This document shows positions 15,771-23,146 of a stretch of DNA of 25,659 nt, piece by piece. The position numbers and the translations under genes were made by a program. The notes beneath the pieces are model-generated. The model worked only from the letters and a program-made list of their open reading frames with translations, did no database searches and was not told where the DNA came from. The DNA comes from Alysiella sp. (GTDB lineage Bacteria > Pseudomonadota > Gammaproteobacteria > Burkholderiales > Neisseriaceae): positions 1 through 25,659 of the forward strand of contig NZ_JAUNEC010000023.1 in assembly GCF_030525755.1 (NCBI RefSeq), in the 5' to 3' direction. Within the stretch, counting starts at the first letter, position 1, and each line of letters starts with the position of its first letter.

Positions 15771-16136
15771 ATGAATGAACAACTCTTAACTTCCGTATTA
15801 AGCGACTTAAATAGCTCATCAGTAGACATTACTGCTTCTGCTGTCATTTCTACTGACGGATTACCAATTGCCCATCTTCTACCTGCCAATATTGATGCCG
15901 ACCGTGTTGGTGCTATGTCAGCAGCACTCTTGGCTCTCGGTAATCGCACCACCAATGAATTAACCTGTGGTGAATTGGAACAAGTTATTGTAAAAGGCAA
16001 ATTAGGTTATACATTGCTGATTCAAGCAGGCGCAACCCATGTTTTATGCTTAACAGCAAAAGAAAGTGCCAAATTGGGCTTAATTTTATTGGATGCCCGC
16101 CGTGCCGCACGCAGCATTTTGGACATTACCAAATAA
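15771..16136 (+). CDS. Roadblock/LC7 domain protein (MglB-like)
   Basis: The 121 residues are a complete single roadblock/LC7 domain. An N-terminal helix LLTSVLSDLNSSS leads into the strand pair ASAVISTDGLPIAHLLP, then the central helix DADRVGAMSAALLALGNRTT, the strands LEQVIVKGKLGYTLLIQAG and HVLCLTA, and a C-terminal helix. In MglB the same fold dimerises and acts as GTPase-activating protein for MglA. It is the last gene of the operon, 30 bases after its neighbour, with AGGT upstream of the ATG. A perfect 13-bp inverted repeat follows the stop. Fold assignment is firm; its partner is inferred to be the GTPase at 14539. Confidence 0.85.
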   Translation: MNEQLLTSVLSDLNSSSVDITASAVISTDGLPIAHLLPANIDADRVGAMSAALLALGNRTTNELTCGELEQVIVKGKLGYTLLIQAGATHVLCLTAKESAKLGLILLDARRAARSILDITK

Positions 16137-16147
16137 CACCCAGCACA

Positions 16148-16196
16148 AAAATGAACCGAATGTTCACGAAATGAATTATGGATTTCGGTTCATTTT
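16148..16196 (+). terminator. Terminator of the GTPase/roadblock operon
   Basis: AAAATGAACCGAA (16148-16160) and TTCGGTTCATTTT (16184-16196) are perfect inverted repeats starting 12 bases after the roadblock stop, with a T-run at the right arm. The loop is 23 bases. The -35 box of the tRNA-Phe promoter overlaps its end. Confidence 0.7.
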
Positions 16197-16223
16197 GACA
16201 AAAAACTGAATTTATGTTTTAAT
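16195..16223 (+). promoter_or_regulatory. Sigma-70 promoter for tRNA-Phe
   Basis: TTGACA (16195-16200) is separated by exactly 17 bases from TTTAAT (16218-16223), one base from consensus. The tRNA begins 10 bases after the -10 box, so initiation would occur just before the mature 5' end. Confidence 0.75.
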
Positions 16224-16233
16224 TGATGTTCTT

Positions 16234-16309
16234 GGTCGGATAGCTCAGTCGGTAGAGCAACGGATTGAAAATCCGTGTGTCGGCAGTTCGATCCTGCCTC
16301 TGACCACCA
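16234..16309 (+). tRNA. tRNA-Phe (anticodon GAA)
   Basis: The 76-base sequence folds as a standard cloverleaf. The acceptor stem GGTCGGA pairs with TCTGACC (one G-T pair). The D arm is GCTCAGTCGGTAGAGC, the anticodon stem-loop ACGGATTGAAAATCCGT carries GAA, the variable loop is five bases, and the T arm is GGCAGTTCGATCCTGCC. The CCA end is encoded. It reads UUC/UUU. It is a single gene flanked by its own promoter and terminator, with no integrase or attachment repeat nearby. Confidence 0.97.
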
Positions 16310-16314
16310 ATTTG

Positions 16315-16349
16315 AAAAAATCCCAAACAAAAATGTTTGGGATTTTTTT
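16315..16349 (+). terminator. Intrinsic terminator after tRNA-Phe
   Basis: AAAAAATCCCAAACA, a 4-base A loop, then TGTTTGGGATTTTTTT: a perfect stem closing in seven Ts, starting six bases after the tRNA. Confidence 0.92.
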
Positions 16350-16374
16350 AATAAATGATACAAAACATACTCAT

Positions 16375-16494
16375 GGTCGTTTCCAATTAGGATTTCAAGC
16401 TACCTGAAAGGGAGTACCCCTACACAAATCATTTATTTTTATGGCATTTTCAATATTATTACCCCAAATTCATGTTATTTTAATTTCAAACGAC
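16375..16494. mobile_element. Small inverted-repeat element (GGTCGTTT ends)
   Basis: GGTCGTTTCCAATTA at the left and TAATTTCAAACGACC at the right are inverted repeats with two mismatches, enclosing 120 bp without a gene. The left end matches the repeats at 6155 and 19603 (GGTCGTTTCAAATTA) with one mismatch. The interior shares CCTACACAA and CATTTATTTTT with 8395-8470. It contains a degenerate DUS (AGCTACCTGAA). It looks like a MITE-type member of the same repeat family; I could not define a target duplication. Confidence 0.5.
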
Positions 16495-16605
16495 CAAACT
16501 TATGAAAAAACATCTTCTGGTACGAGATTTACTCAACACACCAACCATATAAACACATTTCAGGCAGCCTTGAAATTATTGATGCTGCCTGAAAATATCT
16601 AAAAA

Positions 16606-18000
16606 TCAAGCATGCATACGGCGCAACACTTCTTCCTTACCCATCAACATCAACACCACGTCCACGCTGGGTGTTTTTACAGTGCCACACACCGCCAAAC
16701 GCAAAGGCATACCCAGTTGCCCCATCTTGATGCCTTCTTCATCGCAAAATGGCTTGAACAGCGCGTGAATATTTTCCGTCTTCCAATCATCAACTTGAGC
16801 CAATTTTTCCGCAAAACGCAACATACGCGCTGCCACCTCATCGTTCCAATGCTTCGCCACATCAGCTTCATCGGGCGTGGCTTTTTGGTAGAAATATGCG
16901 CATTCATTCGCCAAAGCGTTCAAATCTTGGGCGCGGTCTTTAACCAACGCAATCACGTCTGCCAAATTTGGACTAACTGAAACTTCAATTCCCTTGTTTT
17001 TCAAACGCTTTTCGGTCAATTCTACCAAACGCGCATTATCTGCCACTTTGATGTGTTCAGCGTTAATCCACAACAATTTTTTGCCGTCCATGCGGCTGGG
17101 GCTGGCAGATACATCTTTTAAATCAAACCACTCAATAAATTGATTCATCGTAAAAAATTCATCATCACCATGCGCCCAACCCAGCCGCGCCAAATAATTC
17201 AACATGGCTTCGGGTAAAATCCCCATATCATCGTATTCGGTAATCGCCACCGTGTCGCCACTGCGTTTGGAGATTTTTTTGCCCTGTTCGTTCAAAATCA
17301 TTGGCAAATGCGCATAAACGGGCGGATTAACACCCAAAGCCTTGAAAATATTGATTTGTTTCGGTGTATTGTTCACATGGTCATCGCCACGAATAACGTG
17401 CGTAATACCCATGTCCATGTCGTCCACTACCACGCAGAAATTGTAGGTTGGCGAGCCGTCTGCACGCGCGATAATCAAATCATCCAACGCGACATTGGGA
17501 ATACTGATTTCGCCTTTTACACCATCTTGCCAAGTGGTTACGCCATCAATTGGGTTTTTGAAACGAATCACGGGTTCAACGTCAGCAGGAATTTCAGGCA
17601 GTGTTTTGCCATTTTCGGGTCGCCAACGTCTGTCGTAGGTGGCGGTACCTTCACGTTCTGCGCGTTCGCGCATTTCGGCGAGTTCTTCTTTGGAACAATA
17701 GCAGGGGTAGGCGTGCCCTTGTTCAACCAGTTGTTTAATCAAGGCTTTGTAGCGGTCAAAATTTTGGGATTGGTAAACGATGTTGTCTGCATTGTCGGGC
17801 GACAAGCCGACCCAATCCATGCCTTGCAAAATGATTTCTACGGATTCTTGCGTGGAGCGTTCCAAATCTGTGTCTTCAATACGCAATAAAAATTCGCCAC
17901 CGTGATGTTTGGCAAATGCCCATGAATACAAGGCAGTACGCACACCGCCGATATGTAAATAGCCAGTTGGGCTGGGCGCGAAACGGGTTTTAACGGTCAT
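16606..18000 (-). CDS. gltX: Glutamyl-tRNA synthetase
   Basis: GltX charges tRNA-Glu with glutamate using ATP. The 464-residue class I synthetase begins MTVKTRFAPSPTGYLHIGG, with HIGG (16-19) as the HIGH motif. It continues with FLLRIEDTDLERS, the zinc-site-like YPCYCSKEE, VIRGDDHVNNTPKQI, and KKISKRSGD (about residue 240) as the KMSKS loop. The anticodon-binding helical domain fills the C-terminus. Length matches the bacterial norm. GAGAGAA precedes the ATG. It is divergent from mdh, with a DUS in the gap, and two DUS-like sequences follow its stop. Confidence 0.97.
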   Translation of the reverse strand: MTVKTRFAPSPTGYLHIGGVRTALYSWAFAKHHGGEFLLRIEDTDLERSTQESVEIILQGMDWVGLSPDNADNIVYQSQNFDRYKALIKQLVEQGHAYPCYCSKEELAEMRERAEREGTATYDRRWRPENGKTLPEIPADVEPVIRFKNPIDGVTTWQDGVKGEISIPNVALDDLIIARADGSPTYNFCVVVDDMDMGITHVIRGDDHVNNTPKQINIFKALGVNPPVYAHLPMILNEQGKKISKRSGDTVAITEYDDMGILPEAMLNYLARLGWAHGDDEFFTMNQFIEWFDLKDVSASPSRMDGKKLLWINAEHIKVADNARLVELTEKRLKNKGIEVSVSPNLADVIALVKDRAQDLNALANECAYFYQKATPDEADVAKHWNDEVAARMLRFAEKLAQVDDWKTENIHALFKPFCDEEGIKMGQLGMPLRLAVCGTVKTPSVDVVLMLMGKEEVLRRMHA

Positions 18001-18141
18001 AATTGTGTTCTCTCAAAATAAAAGCAAATTGTACCGATTGATGTGGTTTTTGAACAGACACAGGCTGCCTGAAAAAAGTTTTACTGCCCCAATCAACAGA
18101 TGTTTTCCATATCAAAATCATGCCTATACCGTTTCAGGTGC

Positions 18142-18169
18142 TTGCAAAGAGCGTGTGATTTGGTATCAT
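18142..18169 (+). promoter_or_regulatory. Possible mdh promoter
   Basis: TTGCAA (18142-18147), 16 bases, TATCAT (18164-18169), about 75 bases before the mdh ATG. The match is moderate and was found by eye only. Confidence 0.35.
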
Positions 18170-18243
18170 AAGCAGGTTTTCTGCGGGCAAATGCCTGTGG
18201 CAACAAAACCTTTTAAGAACAATGTACTTTTGGAGAATCATCA

Positions 18244-19221
18244 ATGAAATCCCCCGTTCGCGTTGCCGTAACAGGCGCAGCAGGTCAAATTGGTTATGCT
18301 TTATTATTCCGCATCGCATCTGGCGAAATGTTGGGCAAAGACCAACCCGTGATTTTGCAACTTTTGGACTTGCCACAAGCACAAAATGCCGTTAAAGGCG
18401 TAATGATGGAATTGCAAGATTGCGCCTTCCCTTTATTGGCCGACATGATTGCTTCTGACGACCCCGAAGTTGCATTCAAAGATGCCGACATCGCCATTTT
18501 GGTAGGTGCACGTCCTCGTGGTCCAGGCATGGAACGCGCCGATTTGTTGCAAGCCAATGCACAAATCTTTACCGTACAAGGCGCGGCTTTGAACAAAGTT
18601 GCCAGCCGCGATGTAAAAGTTTTGGTAGTCGGCAATCCAGCCAACACCAATGCTTACATTGCCATGAAATCCGCCCCTGATTTGCCTGCGAAAAACTTTA
18701 CCGCCATGTTGCGCCTTGACCACAACCGTGCTGCCAGCCAAATTGCAGAAAAAACAGGCAAAGCGGTACGCGACATTGAAAAATTGTGCGTTTGGGGCAA
18801 CCACAGTCCAACCATGTATGCCGACTACCGTTTTGCCACCATCAATGGCGAAAGCGTAAAAGAGATGATTAACGACCAAGAATGGAATGCCAATGTGTTC
18901 TTGCCAACGGTTGGCAAACGTGGTGCAGCGATTATTGAAGCACGCGGTTTGTCTTCTGCTGCTTCTGCAGCAAATGCGGCAATTGACCACATTCGCGATT
19001 GGGTTTTGGGCACAAACGGTAAATGGGTAACCATGGGTGTGCCATCTGATGGTTCTTACGGCATTCCTGAAGAAGTGATGTTCGGTTTCCCTGTAACTTG
19101 TGAAAATGGCGAGTACAAAATTGTTCAAGGTTTGGAAATTGACGCATTCAGCCAAGAGTGCATTAACAAAACTTTGGCGGAATTACAAGGCGAAAAAGAC
19201 GCAGTGCAAAGTTTGCTGTGA
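18244..19221 (+). CDS. mdh: Malate dehydrogenase (NAD-dependent)
   Basis: Mdh interconverts malate and oxaloacetate with NAD(H) in the TCA cycle. The 325-residue protein is the type found in betaproteobacteria and plant chloroplast/cytosol groups. The Rossmann motif TGAAGQIGYALLFRIASGEM is at the N-terminus. LVGARPRGPGMERADLL is the mobile loop with substrate arginines, followed by VVGNPANTNA, LDHNRAASQIA and the catalytic His in WGNHSPTMYAD. TTTTGGAGAATC gives a strong ribosome site. An inverted DUS pair after the stop forms a terminator. It is a single-gene unit. Confidence 0.97.
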   Translation: MKSPVRVAVTGAAGQIGYALLFRIASGEMLGKDQPVILQLLDLPQAQNAVKGVMMELQDCAFPLLADMIASDDPEVAFKDADIAILVGARPRGPGMERADLLQANAQIFTVQGAALNKVASRDVKVLVVGNPANTNAYIAMKSAPDLPAKNFTAMLRLDHNRAASQIAEKTGKAVRDIEKLCVWGNHSPTMYADYRFATINGESVKEMINDQEWNANVFLPTVGKRGAAIIEARGLSSAASAANAAIDHIRDWVLGTNGKWVTMGVPSDGSYGIPEEVMFGFPVTCENGEYKIVQGLEIDAFSQECINKTLAELQGEKDAVQSLL

Positions 19222-19239
19222 TTTTTGAATGAGATTTAA

Positions 19240-19278
19240 AAGGCTGCCTGAAAATCCCGAAAGGTTTCAGGCAGCCTG
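19240..19278 (+). terminator. DUS-pair terminator after mdh
   Basis: AGGCTGCCTGAAA (19241-19253) and TTTCAGGCAGCCT (19265-19277), two perfect DUS copies head to head with an 11-base loop, start about 20 bases after the mdh stop. Confidence 0.7.
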
Positions 19279-19549
19279 AAATTTTCGTGAACTCATTTGC
19301 AATAAGAAAAACACATCATCTGAAACCTTGGTCAGATTTATGACAAAACAAACGCAAATTTCATGTCTTCCCTTTTTACAATGATTTTTGGGGATAAAAA
19401 GATTCGTTATTTAGGGGCCAATGGCAATTGAGACAAAAACAATCAAGAATGCCTTGTCATTAACCCTTAAAATAACGTGTATTCAGAATAAAAATTGAAA
19501 GCACCCAATAGAAAAAGGGGCAAATGTGGATATTATCTTTTCAATCAAG

Positions 19550-19584
19550 CCCAAACTGTGTGTTTTTTTTTTTTACAATTTGGG
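19550..19584. repeat. Hairpin with a 12-T homopolymer in its loop
   Basis: CCCAAACTGT (19550-19559) and ACAATTTGGG (19575-19584) pair with one mismatch. The loop holds twelve consecutive Ts (19563-19574), the longest homopolymer in the window. Such runs slip readily in Neisseriaceae, but no gene start or promoter is visible beside it. Confidence 0.5.
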
Positions 19585-19602
19585 TCTGACTGGAAAGATA
19601 AT

Positions 19603-19690
19603 GGTCGTTTCAAATTAAAATAGACGACCACCGTGTACGAACACTATATAAGGGCGTTGGCAACGCTGTATGATTTGTATTTGAAACGAA
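19603..19690. repeat. Dispersed repeat copy (GGTCGTTTCAAATTAA family)
   Basis: The left end GGTCGTTTCAAATTAA is identical to 6155-6170. The right end (ATTTGAAACG) is the inverse of CGTTTCAAAT in the left end, so the unit is bounded by short inverted repeats. The interior 19623-19677 matches 6351-6405. This is the uninterrupted version of the copy split by the element at 6171. Confidence 0.55.
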
Positions 19691-19764
19691 ACTATAGTAT
19701 CTACAACTCACAGAGAAAACAGGTTTGCGTGCAGAAAGGCTGCCTGAAAACCCCATACCCATTT

Positions 19765-21771
19765 TCAGGCAGCCACCGTCTTCATCAAAAACGACAACAC
19801 ACACGCCAATGTTGCAGCCGTGTCTTCCTGTGTGCCATTGCCCGTGTGTCCACCTTGTGTAGGCGCATAAAGCCAAGATGATGTGTGTGGATTTTGACGC
19901 AATTGGGCATAAAATTTGAATGCGTGCGCTGGGTGGACGCGGTCATCACTCAAACTGGTGGTCAGCAAAGCAGGAGGATAAGCAGTTTCTGTATTTAACT
20001 GATGATAGGGCGAATATGCAGCCAGATAATCGTGCATTTGTGGGTCATCAGGGTCGCCATATTCTTCCACCCAACTTGCGCCTGCATACAATAAAGGATA
20101 ACGCAACATATCAGTTAGTGGCACTTCACACACCAAAGCCCCAAAATCCTGTGGCGCACGAACGTATGCCGATGCTGTTACCAAACCGCCGTTGCTGCCA
20201 CCCTGAATGGCAGTACGTTGTGGCGATGTGCTGCCTGAATCGTAAAGATGATGCAATACCGCCAGTAAATCATCGGTGCTTTTGTGTTTATTTTCGCGTT
20301 GTGCCGCCGTGTGCCAACCCACAAATTCACCGCCACCGCGCACATTTGCCAACACGAATGCACCGCCTTTTGCCAACCAATGTCGCCCAATATTGCCCAA
20401 ATAATGTGGCAATTCGGCGACATTAAAGCCACCATAAACATAAACCAAAGTAGGCGTATCAGGCGAACGGTTTTTGCCAATATGATAATACGGTATGCGT
20501 GTACCATCGGCAGACACCGCAAAATGCTGTGTGATTTCAATATCCTGTTCATCAAACAATTTGGGTTGACGGCGCAATACTGTCAATTCCATCACATTTA
20601 AATCCAAAGCAAACAAAGTCAATGGCGTAACAAATCCACTTACCGCCAAATACACCGTATCACCACCCCAAGGCTGGTCGCTTATTTCAATCGCGCCTCC
20701 CAATAATGACGGTACAATCTGTTCCACCCACACCCCATTTTCCCATTTCCACGCTTTCAGGCAGCCTGAAACCTTGTCCAGCAAAGATGCCAACACAAAT
20801 CTTCGCGTGGTTTCCACACTTTCCAAAGCCTGGTTTTCATTGGGAACAAACAATTCAAACGCTTCGCCAAGCTGTCCTTTATTCAATTTGACCGCAATCA
20901 GGCTGCCTGAAAGGTAGCGGCGATTGGCACGTTGCCAGTCACTTTTCAAATGCAGCAAAAGTTGTCCCGCCAAATAACCCACCATTTCACAGTCATCAGG
21001 CAGAGCCAAAGGCAGCACAGATGAAGCATCAGACGACACCTGCCAATAAGTTTTGCTGAAAAAACCGTCTGCCTCTTCAATTAAATCAATCGGTGCGCCT
21101 TGACCGTCCAAATAACGCCAAGCATGTACCATCACGCCATCGCCGTCCATTTCATACACCGCTTGTGCATTTTCAAAACTTTGACCGCGCTGTAATAACC
21201 AAACTTGACTCGGATAACCCGAAGTCGTTAATTGTCGTTCGTCCCAAGCTGGGCAAACCCAAACGCTGTTTTCATCGCGCCAAGCAATGTGGTTTTTGCC
21301 CAAAGGAAAATGAAAACCGCCCGGCACCACTTGTTTCATTCGCAAATCAAATTCCAAAGTATAAGCCGCATCTGAACCTGCTGGACTTAAAGTCAACAAC
21401 GCTTTTTCAGACTGTTCAACATAGTGCGATACACCTTGTAAAAACACGTCATCGCCCAATAATGCATCAAAATCCGCTACCGAAAACAAAATATCCCATT
21501 CAGGCAGCCCGCTGCGATAAGAAGCCGCCGAACAAACGCGATACACGCCTTTTGGGAAATCCGCCGATTGATAAAAATGATACATGCGGGCGCGGTGTTC
21601 CTGACAAAATGGAATTTGCCGCTCATCTTGCAAAGTGGACAAAATATCGGCTTTCAAAGCGCGGTATTCAGATGTTGTGGCAAATGCCGCTTCGGTTTCC
21701 AAGTGTGCCGAGTGGGCAAATGCCAAAGTATTGGCGTTTAAATCTTCTAAATGGATAAAAGGGTCATTCAT
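19765..21771 (-). CDS. S9 family serine peptidase (prolyl oligopeptidase type)
   Basis: The 668-residue protein has an N-terminal beta-propeller region and a C-terminal alpha/beta-hydrolase domain. The catalytic serine is Ser526 in GGSNGG, the aspartate is in SDDRVHP (609/610) and the histidine is His642 in QGGHTG. Tyr446 in VYGGFN matches the oxyanion tyrosine of prolyl oligopeptidase. Such enzymes cleave short peptides after proline; closely related S9 members have other specificities. No signal peptide is visible, so it is probably cytoplasmic. Length is typical. The frame contains several in-frame DUS copies (perfect at 20756 and 20900). The stop is a DUS-like sequence. Expression and substrate are unknown. 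Confidence 0.9.
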   Translation of the reverse strand: MNDPFIHLEDLNANTLAFAHSAHLETEAAFATTSEYRALKADILSTLQDERQIPFCQEHRARMYHFYQSADFPKGVYRVCSAASYRSGLPEWDILFSVADFDALLGDDVFLQGVSHYVEQSEKALLTLSPAGSDAAYTLEFDLRMKQVVPGGFHFPLGKNHIAWRDENSVWVCPAWDERQLTTSGYPSQVWLLQRGQSFENAQAVYEMDGDGVMVHAWRYLDGQGAPIDLIEEADGFFSKTYWQVSSDASSVLPLALPDDCEMVGYLAGQLLLHLKSDWQRANRRYLSGSLIAVKLNKGQLGEAFELFVPNENQALESVETTRRFVLASLLDKVSGCLKAWKWENGVWVEQIVPSLLGGAIEISDQPWGGDTVYLAVSGFVTPLTLFALDLNVMELTVLRRQPKLFDEQDIEITQHFAVSADGTRIPYYHIGKNRSPDTPTLVYVYGGFNVAELPHYLGNIGRHWLAKGGAFVLANVRGGGEFVGWHTAAQRENKHKSTDDLLAVLHHLYDSGSTSPQRTAIQGGSNGGLVTASAYVRAPQDFGALVCEVPLTDMLRYPLLYAGASWVEEYGDPDDPQMHDYLAAYSPYHQLNTETAYPPALLTTSLSDDRVHPAHAFKFYAQLRQNPHTSSWLYAPTQGGHTGNGTQEDTAATLACVLSFLMKTVAA

Positions 21772-21901
21772 GGTTCATTACTTTCAGGCAGCCAAAATCA
21801 ATACAAAAAACCAGACCATTTAGGGGTAATGACCACTTCACGGTCATTACCCCCAACCGATTTGGTTTATGACAACATACAATCACAAATCTAATCATTC
21901 A

Positions 21902-22496
21902 TCAATGCACATGATGATGCACAGCTTGCGCATTGTGTGGCATCATGTTTCCCACAGGCACAATCAAAGTGGCATACAAAGCATGATGCTGACACACTTT
22001 TTTATCTTCAAACGGCGTTTTGTGTACCACTTTCACTTTCCATATACCGTCAATCAAAGGAAGAAAGTTGGTGTTGCCATTTTTATCGGTTTTGGCAGCA
22101 TAATCATTGATATCGCGGTGTTGATGCATCGCCGTTGGGTCAAATCACCCTGCCGCCATTTACCTTGTGCACTCTCCACCCAAAAAGTCGGCTAATAAGC
22201 AGCTATTACACGATAAACACCTGAATCTAAAGGTTGCTTACTGACATATTGATAATTATCACCCACCAATTTCATCTCATGTGTGCGATTTTGTTCATCA
22301 ATAAAAGCCAAAGGTTTGAAAATTGCCAAACGGTCAGGGGCAATACTTTCGGCTTGCGGATAATGATGCCCATACGCCAAATCAGCTTTCAAAACCATTT
22401 TTCAGGCAGCTTGCTCGGTGCATTGACCCACACATCATGCGACCATGCAACATACGAAATAGCAGATAAAGCAATAAATAACAAAGATTTTTTCAT
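21902..22496 (-). pseudogene. DUF4198-type periplasmic protein, broken
   Basis: Reading from 22496, a signal peptide and start MKKSLLFIALSAISYVAWSHDVW are followed by a stop shortly after a DUS-like sequence. The expected continuation VLKADLAYGHHYPQAE is in another frame, so a frameshift lies near 22398-22405, in an A-run. That second frame then hits TAG at 22192-22194, after VYRVIAAY, with PTFWVESAQGKWRQGD continuing beyond it. The third block (DKNGNTNFLPLIDGIWKVKVV ... CQHHALYATLIVPVG) is in yet another frame. The stretch between GDLTQR and DKNG appears much shorter than in intact DUF4198 proteins, suggesting a deletion. DUF4198 proteins are periplasmic and often linked to metal uptake. At least three lesions make this a clear pseudogene. 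Confidence 0.8.
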
Positions 22497-22603
22497 TTTT
22501 TACTTCTTAAAACACGGTTTAAAACGTGTCAAGATTTTATGATAGAATATTTTGATATTCAATCTCAATTTGTATGAAACTTGATGTACCACAAATACCA
22601 CAC

Positions 22604-22648
22604 AAAAAAGCTGCCTGAAACAGCATTATCGTGTTTCAGGCAGCCTTG
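22604..22648 (-). terminator. DUS-pair terminator after rpsO
   Basis: AGCTGCCTGAAACA and TGTTTCAGGCAGCCT face each other with a short loop. On the minus strand the stem is followed by six Ts, about 20 bases after the rpsO stop: a classic intrinsic terminator built from a DUS. Confidence 0.85.
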
Positions 22649-22665
22649 ATTAAGGCACAATCGGA

Positions 22666-22935
22666 TTATTTACGCAAGCCCAAACGGGTAATCACATTGC
22701 GATAAGTATCGGCATCAGTACGGCGCAAGTAAGCCAACAAGCGGCGGCGTGCACTTACCATTTTCAACAAACCACGGCGACTGTGTTTGTCTTTGGGGTT
22801 TGCTTTAAAATGAGGAGTTAAATCATTGATGCGGAAAGTCAGCAATGCAATTTGCACTTCTGAAGAACCTGTATCGCCTTCTTTACGTTGGAAATCTTTT
22901 ACGATTTGCGCTTTTTGTTCTACGCTTAAAGCCAT
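22666..22935 (-). CDS. rpsO: 30S ribosomal protein S15
   Basis: S15 is a primary binder of 16S rRNA in the small subunit platform. The 89 residues, the standard length, read MALSVEQKAQIVKDF at the start. The conserved GDTGSSEVQIALLT, the KDKHSRRGLLKMVSARRRLLAYL helix and the ending RLGLRK follow. The ATG at 22935 is the family start with AAGAAAG upstream; a longer frame to 23103 translates a DUS and is rejected. In E. coli S15 represses its own mRNA; whether the leader here folds likewise is not visible by eye. A DUS terminator follows. Confidence 0.97.
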   Translation of the reverse strand: MALSVEQKAQIVKDFQRKEGDTGSSEVQIALLTFRINDLTPHFKANPKDKHSRRGLLKMVSARRRLLAYLRRTDADTYRNVITRLGLRK

Positions 22936-23146
22936 TTTAAATACTTTCTTAAAAATTATGCCTTGCGGCAGACAAGTTTGCCCAGTAAACAATGCGCTAC
23001 CGATACAAACTCCCAGTACACCGTTTCCAGTGCGAGACACATTATAACGCAATTTATGGTATCGTGCATCTTTTTCAGGCAGCCTGAAACTTCGCAAACA
23101 CAAAACGTTGCGCTACAATAAGCCCATTCTAAAATGAGCTTAAACC

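Larger units (their letters stand above)
19222..19764. other. Gene-free gap with hairpins and repeat copy
   Basis: This 543-base stretch holds the mdh DUS terminator and an AT-rich segment without a convincing frame (19290-19540). It then has a hairpin with twelve Ts in the loop (19550-19584) and a copy of the GGTCGTTT repeat (19603-19690). DUS copies at 19737-19748 and 19763 flank the end of the peptidase gene. Frames across 19630-19690 (YEHYIRALATLY) belong to the repeat, not to a gene. Confidence 0.5.

Noticed and set aside
16234..16500. Possible tRNA-associated integration site
   Set aside because: No integrase, no repeat of the tRNA 3' end and no foreign gene block next to tRNA-Phe.
22936..23103. 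Longer N-terminus for rpsO
   Set aside because: S15 starts at MALSVEQ (22935); the extension includes a DUS and is absent from the family.
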